14,921 nucleotides of DNA, from NCBI GenBank assembly GCA_934277845.1, contig CAKQVV010000030.1, positions 1 through 14,921 on the forward strand, read 5' to 3'. Below the pieces are notes generated by a model, which saw only the letters and a list, made by a program, of their open reading frames with translations, had not been told where the DNA came from and did not search any database. How positions within the stretch are numbered: position 1 is the first letter of the stretch; each line of letters begins with the position of its first letter. This DNA is from an uncultured Clostridia bacterium. Lineage in GTDB: Bacteria > Bacillota > Clostridia > Christensenellales > Pumilibacteraceae. Of this stretch, positions 8,324-14,921 are shown piece after piece. The translations under genes and the position numbers were made by a program.

Positions 8324-8352
8324 TTGTAATTCGCAAAAGATTCAGTTATAAT
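8324..8352 (+). promoter_or_regulatory. Sigma-A-type promoter for region B
   Basis: TTGTAA (8324-8329) and a perfect TATAAT (8347-8352) are separated by 17 bases. The promoter sits immediately after the terminator and would start transcription near 8359, giving a leader of about 100 bases before ATG 8459. Confidence 0.75.
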
Positions 8353-8368
8353 AATAGCGTGGCGTATG

Positions 8369-8441
8369 CCGTAAAAAGCAATGATATTTAATGTTTTTAC
8401 GGTAAATCGCCGCGATTATCATTACGCCGCGATTGCGTAAT
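8369..8441 (+). promoter_or_regulatory. Structured leader with hairpins and direct repeats
   Basis: The leader of the GGDEF-REC-HD-GYP gene contains three elements. CCGTAAAAA (8369-8377) pairs with TTTTTACGG (8394-8402), a perfect 9-bp stem with a 16-base loop. CGCCGCGATT occurs twice (8408-8417 and 8425-8434), 17 bases apart, which is less than two helical turns. ATTACGC (8421-8427) pairs with GCGTAAT (8435-8441) around a 7-base loop. It matches no riboswitch that I recognise, including the c-di-GMP classes. The direct repeats could be a protein-binding site. Confidence 0.45.
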
Positions 8442-8458
8442 ACGACGGAAAGAGAAAG

Positions 8459-10363
8459 ATGGAAAACATTAACCGGATCACGATGAAAGAATTGCGCGAA
8501 CGAATGAGCGTTTTTGAAACGGTGTTCGACGTAGTGAGACTTTTGGGAGAGGACGAGCTGGACGAAAAGTCGCTCGCCGATATGGGATTTGTCGATTGCG
8601 ACACGCATTGCCGCTGTTACGAGAGATGGAATCACGACGTGCCGTGCGACAACTGCGTCACATTGAGGGCGTTCAACGAAAAACGCCGCGCGTCCAAAGC
8701 CGAAATGATAGATGGCAAGGCTTACGAAGTCGTGGCGGATTATATCGAAGCGGACGGCAAGCCTTATGTTCTGGAACTGATAAAAGAAATAGAGGACAGC
8801 GACAGCCTGAAAAAAGGCGACGACAATATTCTCGACAGGCGCAGGGAGTATTTTGAAAAGACCTATGCCGACGTGCTGACCGGCGCGTATAACCGCCGCT
8901 ACTACGAGGACAAAGTCAAGACGGGCTCGGTGCAGGCGGGCGTCGCGATGATCGACCTCGACGACTTCAAGATTTACAACGACATGTACGGGCACGACGC
9001 CGGCGACCGTATCCTTGCCGCAGTCACGAAAGAAATGAAAAAATGTCTGCGCGCCACCGACAAGCTGATCCGTTACGGCGGCGACGAGTTTCTGGTTGTC
9101 ATGCCGGATATAAGAAAGGAAGGCTTCGAGACCGTGCTTCACGCGATGATGAAGCACGTGCAGAACTGCGAAATCGCGGGTTATGCCGCGGTCAGGGTTT
9201 CCGTGAGTATCGGCGCGGCTATGTGCGACGACGGCAAGATCGAGGAAGCGGTGTCGCGTGCGGACAAGCTGTTGTACCGCGCGAAAAAGAAAAAAGACGA
9301 TCTCGTGACCGACACCGGCGAATACGAGGGCGGATACACAAAGCCGACAGTACTGATTGTCGACGACTCCGCGCTCAACCGCGAGATTCTGACGGAAATA
9401 CTGAAAAACGAATACGATATCGTCGATGTCGATTGCGGCGAAAAAGCGGTGGAAATCATCAACGAAAAAGGCGCGGATATTTCGGCCGTGCTTCTCGACA
9501 TAGTAATGCCCGGCATGAACGGATTTGACGTGTTGAAGTACATGAATCTCAACAATCTTATCGAACACATACCGGTCATCACGATCAGCGGCGACGAGTC
9601 GGATTCCGCCGTCCGGCAGGCGTATGACCTCGGCGTAGTGGACTATATCAATCGCCCGTTCGACGCGAAAGTCGTTTGCCGCCGCGTGATGAACACGATC
9701 AACCTTTACTCGAAACAGCGTCGGTTGATTTCCACCGTTTCGGAAGAGATCATCGGCAAGGAAAAGGTGAGCAGGCTGCTCGTCAATATCCTCAGCCGGC
9801 TGATAAGCATGCACTACGGCAAGGACGAATTGCACATGGCGAACGTCAGCAGGTATTCGGAAATACTGCTCAATCGTCTCGTGCAGGTGACGGACAAATA
9901 TAAACTTACCAACCGCGACATATTCCTGATATCCACCGCCGCGTCGCTTCACGACCTGGGCAAACTCGACGTGGACGAGCGTATCATCAACAAACCCGGC
10001 AAACTCACGCCCGATGAATACGACGCGGTAAAGTTGCACACGGTTTACGGCGCGAAAATGGTCAGGGACATGACCGAATACGCCGACGAGCCGCTGGTGA
10101 AGTTTCTGTACGAAATTTGTCGCTGGCATCACGAACGCTTTGACGGCAAGGGCTATCCCGACGGACTGAAAGGCGACGAGATCCCGGTTTCCGCGCAGGT
10201 GGTGTCCGTAGTCGACGCCTATGACGCGCTGACCAGCGAACGCGTGTACAAGGCGGCTTATCCGAAAGAAAAAGCCGTAAAAATGATACTGGACGGCGAA
10301 TGCGGTACGTTCAATCCGCTGATTATAGAGTGTTTCAAAGACGTCGTCGACAGGATGCAATAA
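8459..10363 (+). CDS. GGDEF-REC-HD-GYP c-di-GMP enzyme with Cys-rich PAS-like N-terminus
   Basis: 634-residue soluble protein with both c-di-GMP synthesis and breakdown modules. Residues 1-115 form a PAS-like input domain with cysteines 47, 51, 53, 63 and 66 (C-x3-C-x-C-x9-C-x2-C), suited to metal or redox sensing. The GGDEF domain (about 128-278) has intact GGDEF at 207-211 and the inhibitory I-site RxxD (R198, D201), so it should be an active, product-inhibited cyclase. The receiver domain (about 296-415) has acidic residues D302-D303 and phospho-acceptor D347, but the usual KP is RP (R399-P400). The HD-GYP domain (about 430-634) has HD at 498-499, H527, HH at 557-558 and GYP at 565-567, all expected for a phosphodiesterase. 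ATG 8459 follows a GGAAAGA site by 5-6 bases. The downstream kinase and HPt genes make this receiver a likely relay target. Confidence 0.93.
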   Translation: MENINRITMKELRERMSVFETVFDVVRLLGEDELDEKSLADMGFVDCDTHCRCYERWNHDVPCDNCVTLRAFNEKRRASKAEMIDGKAYEVVADYIEADGKPYVLELIKEIEDSDSLKKGDDNILDRRREYFEKTYADVLTGAYNRRYYEDKVKTGSVQAGVAMIDLDDFKIYNDMYGHDAGDRILAAVTKEMKKCLRATDKLIRYGGDEFLVVMPDIRKEGFETVLHAMMKHVQNCEIAGYAAVRVSVSIGAAMCDDGKIEEAVSRADKLLYRAKKKKDDLVTDTGEYEGGYTKPTVLIVDDSALNREILTEILKNEYDIVDVDCGEKAVEIINEKGADISAVLLDIVMPGMNGFDVLKYMNLNNLIEHIPVITISGDESDSAVRQAYDLGVVDYINRPFDAKVVCRRVMNTINLYSKQRRLISTVSEEIIGKEKVSRLLVNILSRLISMHYGKDELHMANVSRYSEILLNRLVQVTDKYKLTNRDIFLISTAASLHDLGKLDVDERIINKPGKLTPDEYDAVKLHTVYGAKMVRDMTEYADEPLVKFLYEICRWHHERFDGKGYPDGLKGDEIPVSAQVVSVVDAYDALTSERVYKAAYPKEKAVKMILDGECGTFNPLIIECFKDVVDRMQ

Positions 10364-10391
10364 ACCGATATAAATTATTCCGGAAAAACTT

Positions 10392-11210
10392 ATGATTCGT
10401 GCGATTAAAAAAGTTATATCGTTTTTGCCGGCAGTCGCGCTCGCGACCGTCGTGCTTTTCGCGTTTTCGGCGTGCGGAGGCGGCGAAACCCCTGTTGAGC
10501 CGGACAACAGACCGGCAATAATCATAGGCAGCGACGAATACGCGCCCTATTTTTTCACGGGAGAGACAGGCGTATTTTCGGGAGTGGACGTGGAAATCGC
10601 AACCGAAGCGTTCTCGCGCATGGGCTATCGCGCCGAATTTAAGATGATCGACTGGACGGAAAAGGATCTGCTGCTTTTGTCGGGCGACGTGGATTGTCTG
10701 TGGGGAAGTTTTACCATGACGGGCAGAGAGGATCGCTACGACTGGGCGGGCCCGTACCTTACCAGTCGTCAGGTGATAGTCGTGCCGGAGAACAGCGACA
10801 TAACGAAAATAAGCGATCTTGCCGGAAAGACGCTTGCTTGTCAGGCGACGGGCAAAGTGGACGAAATCTTTTCCGCAGCCGACGGGACGGACGGCGTTCC
10901 CGTACTTTCGGGATTGTATTGTTTCGAGTCGTTCGACCTTGCGTTTGCGGCGCTCAGGAAAGACTATGCGGATGCCGTCGCGGGACACGAAACCGCGCTC
11001 GTGGATTTCATGAACGACCTCACGGGCGAATATCGCGTGCTTGACGAGCCGCTTGTCGAGGTCGAACTCGGGGTTGCGTTCGGGAAGGGCGACGAACGCG
11101 GGATAAGAGAACGACTGACGGCGACGCTTAACGAAATGGCAGCCGACGGTACGACCGCCGCAATCGTCGGACGTTACGGCATCGCTTCGGACAGGGTGAC
11201 GGCGAAATGA
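10392..11210 (+). CDS. Solute-binding lipoprotein, family 3 (amino-acid/polar ligand type)
   Basis: 272-residue lipoprotein anchored on the outer face of the membrane. A basic start (MIRAIKK), a hydrophobic core and lipobox AFSAC give lipidated Cys28. The mature part has the bacterial extracellular solute-binding family 3 pattern: an opening strand at about 43-50 leading into YAPYFF, a GVDVEIATEAFSRMGY helix (57-72), a DWTEKDLLLLSGDVDCLWG block, YDWAGPYLTSRQVIVV (about 117-132), and I-S-D-L-A-G-K-T-L-A leading into the second lobe. These proteins usually feed ABC importers, but no permease or ATPase gene is present. The gene sits 28 bases after the GGDEF-REC-HD-GYP gene, and its stop overlaps the start of a sensor kinase by ATGA, so it most likely presents a ligand to that kinase. 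Ligand unknown. The ribosome site is weak (GGAAA). Confidence 0.88.
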   Translation: MIRAIKKVISFLPAVALATVVLFAFSACGGGETPVEPDNRPAIIIGSDEYAPYFFTGETGVFSGVDVEIATEAFSRMGYRAEFKMIDWTEKDLLLLSGDVDCLWGSFTMTGREDRYDWAGPYLTSRQVIVVPENSDITKISDLAGKTLACQATGKVDEIFSAADGTDGVPVLSGLYCFESFDLAFAALRKDYADAVAGHETALVDFMNDLTGEYRVLDEPLVEVELGVAFGKGDERGIRERLTATLNEMAADGTTAAIVGRYGIASDRVTAK

Positions 11211-13378
11211 AAAGAACGGGCAAAAAGAGCAGGACGTTTGCGCGCAATCTGACGCTGATCATATCGGCGGCGATACTGGGCATAGCGATCTTTACCGGCA
11301 TATTCGTCACGTCTGCCGCATCGAACAAAAAGGACGCCGTGGAAGCGCTGGAAAAAATCACCGCTTACGTCAAGAAACAGTGTGTGCTCGAAGACGAAGC
11401 GGCGCTGGAAAACGAGGCGAAAAGTCTGGTCAATCTCGTCGACAAGACGAGGGAAGCCCGCAACTATGTAAAGTTCGGTAAACTGGACGAAACAGTATAC
11501 AGTCTTAACGAGTTTGCCGCCGAGCACAGATTGAGCGGCATAATCATCACCGACGACGACCTGGAAGGGCGCATAGCCGGGTTTTACGGGTCCGACGGAA
11601 CAACGGAGGCGGACTGGTACGGATCGCTCTACAAGTACAGGGACGCCAAAAAACATCCGTTCAAAAGTTATTCCGAAAGGATAAGCGTCGCGGACGGCGA
11701 ATATGTCGATTTTGCGGTCGTGGGACGTGAGGACAAGTCCGGGCTTATCCTGTGCTATGTCCGCCAGAATATCGAACTTGCGGTCACGTTTCAATATTCG
11801 ATCCGGAACATACTCGACGGGTACTCGTTCGGCATGAACGGCATTATCGTCGTCACCGACGGCGTCCGCGTGGTCGCGACCAACGTCGAAAAATACATGG
11901 GGTGCGAGGTCGGCGAAGTCAACGTGATCGAAAAATTCGCCGGGAGCGAGCGCGGCGACAACGTGCGCAGGATCGTGGCTGACGGTAACAAATACTTTGC
12001 GTACAGCGGAAGATCGTCCGGGTATTACGTCTATGCCCTCACCGCGGAAAAGGACGTGTACCGGCAACGCACGACCACGATCGCCTATGCCATGTCGTTT
12101 TACGTCCTCGCCGTGGCGATCATCGTCGCCGTTTTTCAGTTTTTCGACAAGCTCCGTGCGGAAGAACAGCGCAAAAAGGATGCCGAGTACGCCCGGCAGA
12201 CCGACGCGCTCGCAAAAGAAGCGATCCGCGCAAATCAGGCAAAGACCGAGTTTCTGCGCAGAATGAGTCACGATATCCGCACGCCTATCAACGGCATACG
12301 CGGCATGCTGAAAATCGCCGATTATTACGACGGCGACATCGGGAGGCAGCGCGAGTGCCGCCGGAAAGTATGGCAGGCGTCGGGATACCTTCTCGATATT
12401 CTCAACGAAGTTCTCGACATGTCGAAACTCGATTCCGGGAACATGGTGCGTATCGACGAGAATTTCGGTCTGGTCGCGCTTTTATCCGACGTGGAAACGA
12501 TGATGAAGTTTCAGGCGCACGAAAAAGGTATCGCGCTCGAAGATTTTTCCGTTGCGATCGGGCATGACAAGTTGTACGGCGCGGCGGTACTGCTGAAACG
12601 CACGCTGGTCAATCTTATCGGCAACGCGATCAAGTACAATCGTCCGGGCGGTTCGGTGAGTTGCTCGTGTCGCGAAACCGGTTTCGACGGCAAAACCGCG
12701 CGGTTTGAAATCGTGATTTCCGACACCGGAATAGGTATCGGCGAGGAATTCAGCAAGATAATGTACGAGCCGTTCACGCAGGAAAACGACGACGCGTCCG
12801 GCAGTTCGCAGAACGGCGTGGGGCTGGGACTTTCGATAGTCAAAAAGTCCGTGGACATCATGGGCGGCACGATCGATATGAAGAGTAAGGTGGGCGAAGG
12901 CACCGTATTCACGCTCGATCTGTCGTTTGAGACAGCCGCCGCCGTCAAAGAAGAACTCGTCGCGGCAAAGGACGGCAACGAACTGGACGGACTGAATATT
13001 CTTTTTGTCGAGGACAACGATCTCAACCGCGAGTACGGCGTGTTCGTTCTCACCACGCACGGAGCGAGCGTAAAATGCGCCGCCGACGGAAAGATCGCGG
13101 CGGAAGAGTTCGTTTCGTCGCCCGCCGGCACTTACGATGCCGTGCTTATGGACGTGATGATGCCTGTGATGGACGGGATAGAAGCAGCGCAAAAAATCCG
13201 CGGCTCCGGCAAGCCCGACGCGAAGTCCGTGCCGATCATCGCCATGACGGCAAATACTTTCCCCGACGACGTGCGGAGAATAGAAGAGGCGGGCATGAAC
13301 GCGTATTTCCCCAAGCCCGTCGAAGCGAACAAACTGATAGAAACGATATTAAGAGCGGTAAAAAGCCGCGATAAATAA
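11207..13378 (+). CDS. Hybrid sensor histidine kinase with C-terminal receiver domain
   Basis: 723-residue membrane kinase that should autophosphorylate on sensing a signal and pass the phosphate to its own receiver. Membrane helix 1 is at about 14-37, an extracellular Cache-like sensor at about 40-288, and membrane helix 2 at about 290-313, followed by a charged linker helix (315-345). The HisKA domain has SHDIRTP with His355. The ATPase domain has N-box NLIGNAIKYN (Asn473), G1 box DTGIGIG (507-513) and G2 box GVGLGLS (537-543). The receiver (about 595-715) has E602-D603, phospho-acceptor D649 in LMDVMMP, T681 and K703 (FPKP). All key residues are present. No DNA-binding output exists, so the phosphate must leave through a phosphotransfer protein; an HPt gene follows directly. 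The start overlaps the lipoprotein stop by ATGA. Confidence 0.95.
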   Translation: MKRTGKKSRTFARNLTLIISAAILGIAIFTGIFVTSAASNKKDAVEALEKITAYVKKQCVLEDEAALENEAKSLVNLVDKTREARNYVKFGKLDETVYSLNEFAAEHRLSGIIITDDDLEGRIAGFYGSDGTTEADWYGSLYKYRDAKKHPFKSYSERISVADGEYVDFAVVGREDKSGLILCYVRQNIELAVTFQYSIRNILDGYSFGMNGIIVVTDGVRVVATNVEKYMGCEVGEVNVIEKFAGSERGDNVRRIVADGNKYFAYSGRSSGYYVYALTAEKDVYRQRTTTIAYAMSFYVLAVAIIVAVFQFFDKLRAEEQRKKDAEYARQTDALAKEAIRANQAKTEFLRRMSHDIRTPINGIRGMLKIADYYDGDIGRQRECRRKVWQASGYLLDILNEVLDMSKLDSGNMVRIDENFGLVALLSDVETMMKFQAHEKGIALEDFSVAIGHDKLYGAAVLLKRTLVNLIGNAIKYNRPGGSVSCSCRETGFDGKTARFEIVISDTGIGIGEEFSKIMYEPFTQENDDASGSSQNGVGLGLSIVKKSVDIMGGTIDMKSKVGEGTVFTLDLSFETAAAVKEELVAAKDGNELDGLNILFVEDNDLNREYGVFVLTTHGASVKCAADGKIAAEEFVSSPAGTYDAVLMDVMMPVMDGIEAAQKIRGSGKPDAKSVPIIAMTANTFPDDVRRIEEAGMNAYFPKPVEANKLIETILRAVKSRDK

Positions 13379-13755
13379 TGGAGTGTCGGATTATTATGGA
13401 AACACGTAAACTTTACGAAGGACTCGGCGAAAACTACGACGAAGTACTGTCGCGCTTCGGCACCGATCTTATGGTCGGGCGTTTTGCGCTTCGGTTTCTC
13501 GAGGATCCGAGTTTCGACAGCCTTACAAAAGGTCTTGACGATAACGACGCCGAAAAGGCGTTTCGCGGCGCGCATACGCTGAAGGGACTTTGCGCCACGC
13601 TCGGTTTCGACCAACTGTCGGAAAAAGCGTCTGCGCTCACCGAGTCGCTTCGCCCCCGCGTGATCGCCGACGAGGCGGATCCGCTGTACGCCGCGACGAA
13701 AAAAGAGTACGAGCGGGTGATCGCCGCGCTCAAAGATTTCAAGGCGCAACAATAG
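13378..13755 (+). CDS. HPt histidine phosphotransfer protein
   Basis: Small helical protein of 125 residues with the HPt signature AFRGAHTLKGLCATLGF; His66 is the expected phosphate carrier. It should shuttle phosphate between the receiver of the adjacent hybrid kinase and a second receiver, the only other one in view being that of the GGDEF-REC-HD-GYP protein. ATG 13378 overlaps the kinase stop (TAATG). A second in-frame ATG at 13396 (residue 7) is an equally possible start: GGAG at 13380-13383 lies 12 bases before it, and residues 1-6 are not part of the HPt fold. No clear T-tracted terminator follows, so transcription may run on toward the riboswitch. Confidence 0.9.
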   Translation: MECRIIMETRKLYEGLGENYDEVLSRFGTDLMVGRFALRFLEDPSFDSLTKGLDDNDAEKAFRGAHTLKGLCATLGFDQLSEKASALTESLRPRVIADEADPLYAATKKEYERVIAALKDFKAQQ

Positions 13756-13825
13756 TACGGGAAAGAAAGACGAGCGTTTATCCCGCCGGCAGACAACGTC
13801 GTCCGCGTGGAGTCGCGCGTTTTGC
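13756..13825. other. Intergenic spacer
   Basis: No gene or convincing terminator seen here. CGGGA and TCCCG form only a weak 5-bp stem with an 18-base loop and no T-run. Confidence 0.5.
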
Positions 13826-13855
13826 TTGACGGCAAGGGCGGCGGTATGGTACAAT
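13826..13855 (+). promoter_or_regulatory. Promoter driving the purine riboswitch
   Basis: TTGACG (13826-13831) and TACAAT (13850-13855) are 18 bases apart, with TGG just before the -10 box acting as an extended -10. Transcription should begin at about 13861-13864, at the 5' edge of the aptamer. Confidence 0.8.
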
Positions 13856-13864
13856 ACTGCCCGG

Positions 13865-13927
13865 CAACGTATAAGCCCGTAATATGGTCGGGCGTTTCTA
13901 CCGACTGCCCGACAGTCAACTACGTTG
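13865..13927 (+). promoter_or_regulatory. Purine riboswitch aptamer, guanine class
   Basis: The RNA has the three-way junction of the purine riboswitch. P1 is CAACGTA (13865-13871) with TACGTTG (13921-13927). The J1/2 TATAA is present. P2 is GCCCG/CGGGC around a loop containing AATATGG. J2/3 is the invariant TTTCTACC. P3 is GACTG/CAGTC around a C-rich loop, and the 3' junction is AACTA. The L2 GG and L3 CC needed for loop-loop pairing are there. The base at the discriminating position (C in AACTACG) is C, which means guanine or hypoxanthine/xanthine rather than adenine. L3 is short, and the base opposite the first P3 cytosine is A instead of the usual G. The unchanged TTTCTACC argues against the 2'-deoxyguanosine variant. 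Confidence 0.92.
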
Positions 13928-13930
13928 ATT

Positions 13931-13955
13931 TGCGGGCAAATTCTATGTGCCCGTA
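13931..13955 (+). promoter_or_regulatory. Candidate antiterminator hairpin of the riboswitch
   Basis: TGCGGGCA (13931-13938) can pair with TGCCCGTA (13948-13955), 8 bp with one G-U, around a 9-base loop. This uses up the left arm of the terminator. The same CGGGC (13933-13937) could instead pair with GCCCG at 13859-13863 as an extension of P1, if the transcript begins early enough to include it. Confidence 0.65.
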
Positions 13956-13973
13956 TCTATCCGGGCTTTTTTT
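13949..13973 (+). terminator. Riboswitch-controlled intrinsic terminator
   Basis: GCCCG (13949-13953) pairs with CGGGC (13962-13966) around an 8-base loop and runs straight into seven T residues (13967-13973). It lies between the aptamer and the coding start and competes with the antiterminator, as expected of an OFF switch that stops transcription when purine is bound. Confidence 0.85.
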
Positions 13974-13985
13974 GTGCCCTTAAAA

Positions 13986-13991
13986 AAGGAG
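13986..13991 (+). promoter_or_regulatory. Ribosome binding site of the riboswitch-controlled gene
   Basis: AAGGAG lies 8 bases before ATG 14000 and lies outside the terminator, so control is probably at transcription rather than translation. Confidence 0.85.
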
Positions 13992-13999
13992 TTAAGAGT

Positions 14000-14921
14000 A
14001 TGGATTACGACGTTATCGTTATCGGCGCGGGACCGGGCGGAATTTTCGCCGCTTACGAACTTAAGGACAGCGGACTGAAAACCGCGGTGTTCGAGGCGGG
14101 AGGCGCGCTTTCCGAGAGAAAATGCCCCATCGACGGAGTGAAAGTCAAGAGTTGTATCGGCTGCAAGACCTGCTCGATCATGTCGGGTTTCGGCGGCGCG
14201 GGAGCGTTCTCGGACGGAAAGTACAACATTACCAACGACTTCGGCGGCAGCCTTTGGGAGCATATCGGCAAAAAACGCGCGCTGGAACTTATGGAATACG
14301 TAGATACGATCAACGTGGCGCACGGCGGAGAGAAAACGCGGTTGTTTTCGACCGCGGGTACGAAGTTTCACAAGATCTGCATGCAGAACAAACTCAACCT
14401 TCTTGACGCCAAGGTGCGCCATCTCGGCACGGACATCAATTACGAGGTGCTGGGGAACCTATATAACGAACTGAAAGACAAAGTCGACTTCTTTTTCCAC
14501 ACGCCCGTCGTCACCGTGAAAAAGACGAAAGACGGGTATGAAGTCGTTACGGCGAAAAAGACTTATACCTGCCGCGACTGTATAATTTCGGTGGGCAGAA
14601 GCGGCAGTAAGTGGATGCAGTCGCTCTGCCGCGAACTGGGTATTCCCACGCTTTCGAACCGCGTCGATCTCGGCGTGAGAGTGGAACTCAACGCCGAGAT
14701 TTTCGAGCATTTAACTAACGAACTTTACGAAAGCAAGATCGTGTACAAGACCGAGAAATGCGAGGACTTCGTGCGCACGTTCTGCATGAACCCGCGCGGC
14801 GTGGTGGTCAACGAGAACACCAACGGCATAATCACCGTCAACGGACACAGTTTCGAGAGCGAGGACAAAAAGACGAACAACACGAACTTCGCGCTGCTCG
14901 TCAGCAAGCATTTTTCCGAGC
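14000..14921 (+). CDS. FAD-dependent oxidoreductase (COG2509-like), 3'-truncated
   Basis: The frame is open from ATG 14000 to the window edge (307 codons; the family is usually about 450-550 residues). The N-terminus YDVIVIGAGPGG (3-14) is a Rossmann dinucleotide-binding loop for FAD, with E32 (FEAGG) closing the nucleotide site. Next come KCPI and a C-x2-C-x2-C cluster (Cys52, 55, 58), then GFGGAGAFSDGKYN (63-76), a signature of the uncharacterised FAD-dependent dehydrogenase group COG2509. A second characteristic block is DLGVRVE (about 224-230). Reaction and substrate are unknown in this family, so no enzyme name is given. The purine riboswitch just upstream implies that expression falls when guanine or a related base is plentiful. 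The cysteine cluster might bind metal or an Fe-S centre; this is unproven. Confidence 0.85.
   Translation, partial: MDYDVIVIGAGPGGIFAAYELKDSGLKTAVFEAGGALSERKCPIDGVKVKSCIGCKTCSIMSGFGGAGAFSDGKYNITNDFGGSLWEHIGKKRALELMEYVDTINVAHGGEKTRLFSTAGTKFHKICMQNKLNLLDAKVRHLGTDINYEVLGNLYNELKDKVDFFFHTPVVTVKKTKDGYEVVTAKKTYTCRDCIISVGRSGSKWMQSLCRELGIPTLSNRVDLGVRVELNAEIFEHLTNELYESKIVYKTEKCEDFVRTFCMNPRGVVVNENTNGIITVNGHSFESEDKKTNNTNFALLVSKHFSE

Noticed and set aside
8408..8434. Short CRISPR-like repeat
   Set aside because: Only two 10-base copies, no spacers of array size and no cas genes.
8359..8458. c-di-GMP riboswitch upstream of the c-di-GMP enzyme
   Set aside because: The conserved core sequences and stem layout of the GEMM-I and GEMM-II classes are not there.
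8342..10525. 727-codon - strand frame opposite the GGDEF-REC-HD-GYP gene
   Set aside because: Shadow frame; it also runs across a promoter, leader and two unrelated forward genes.
13865..13927. Adenine or 2'-deoxyguanosine riboswitch
   Set aside because: The discriminating base is C, not U, which rules out adenine; the unchanged TTTCTACC junction argues against the deoxyguanosine class.

Overview
The window looks like chromosome from an uncultured member of the Bacillota, probably a gut Clostridia lineage. This rests on a canonical purine riboswitch, ER-type (SipW-like) signal peptidases, clostridial-style c-di-GMP proteins with Cys-rich PAS-like N-termini, AAGGAG-type ribosome binding sites and standard stop codons. 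The lineage is an inference. All nine real genes lie on the + strand. The first is cut by the left edge and the last by the right edge. No tRNA, rRNA, insertion sequence, CRISPR array or phage gene was seen.

Region A (1-8320) is a tight five-gene block. It holds a SipW-like signal peptidase, a membrane-anchored McrB-like AAA+ ATPase, a large two-repeat protein resembling the DUF2357/McrC-type partners of such ATPases but without a visible nuclease motif, a second SipW-like signal peptidase, and a membrane-bound EAL phosphodiesterase. Genes 3-4 and 4-5 overlap by ATGA, and the block ends at an intrinsic terminator at 8291-8321. An McrBC-like pair between two signal peptidases, with predicted membrane tethers on both partners, is the most unusual thing here. 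I suggest a membrane-based ATP-driven complex linked to protein export or processing rather than a DNA restriction system. That is a hypothesis.

Region B (8324-13755) is a second transcription unit with its own promoter (TTGTAA, 17 bp, TATAAT) and a structured leader. It encodes a GGDEF-REC-HD-GYP enzyme carrying both c-di-GMP synthesis and hydrolysis signatures, a family 3 solute-binding lipoprotein without a permease, a hybrid sensor histidine kinase and an HPt phosphotransfer protein. The parts form a complete phosphorelay: extracellular ligand, lipoprotein and/or kinase sensor domain, kinase H355, kinase REC D649, HPt H66, then possibly the REC domain of the c-di-GMP enzyme. Together with the EAL protein of region A, the window has three c-di-GMP modules that look active and one degenerate GGDEF.

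Region C (13756-14921) has a strong promoter, a guanine-class purine riboswitch with terminator and antiterminator hairpins, and the first 307 codons of a COG2509-type FAD-dependent oxidoreductase that the switch should control.
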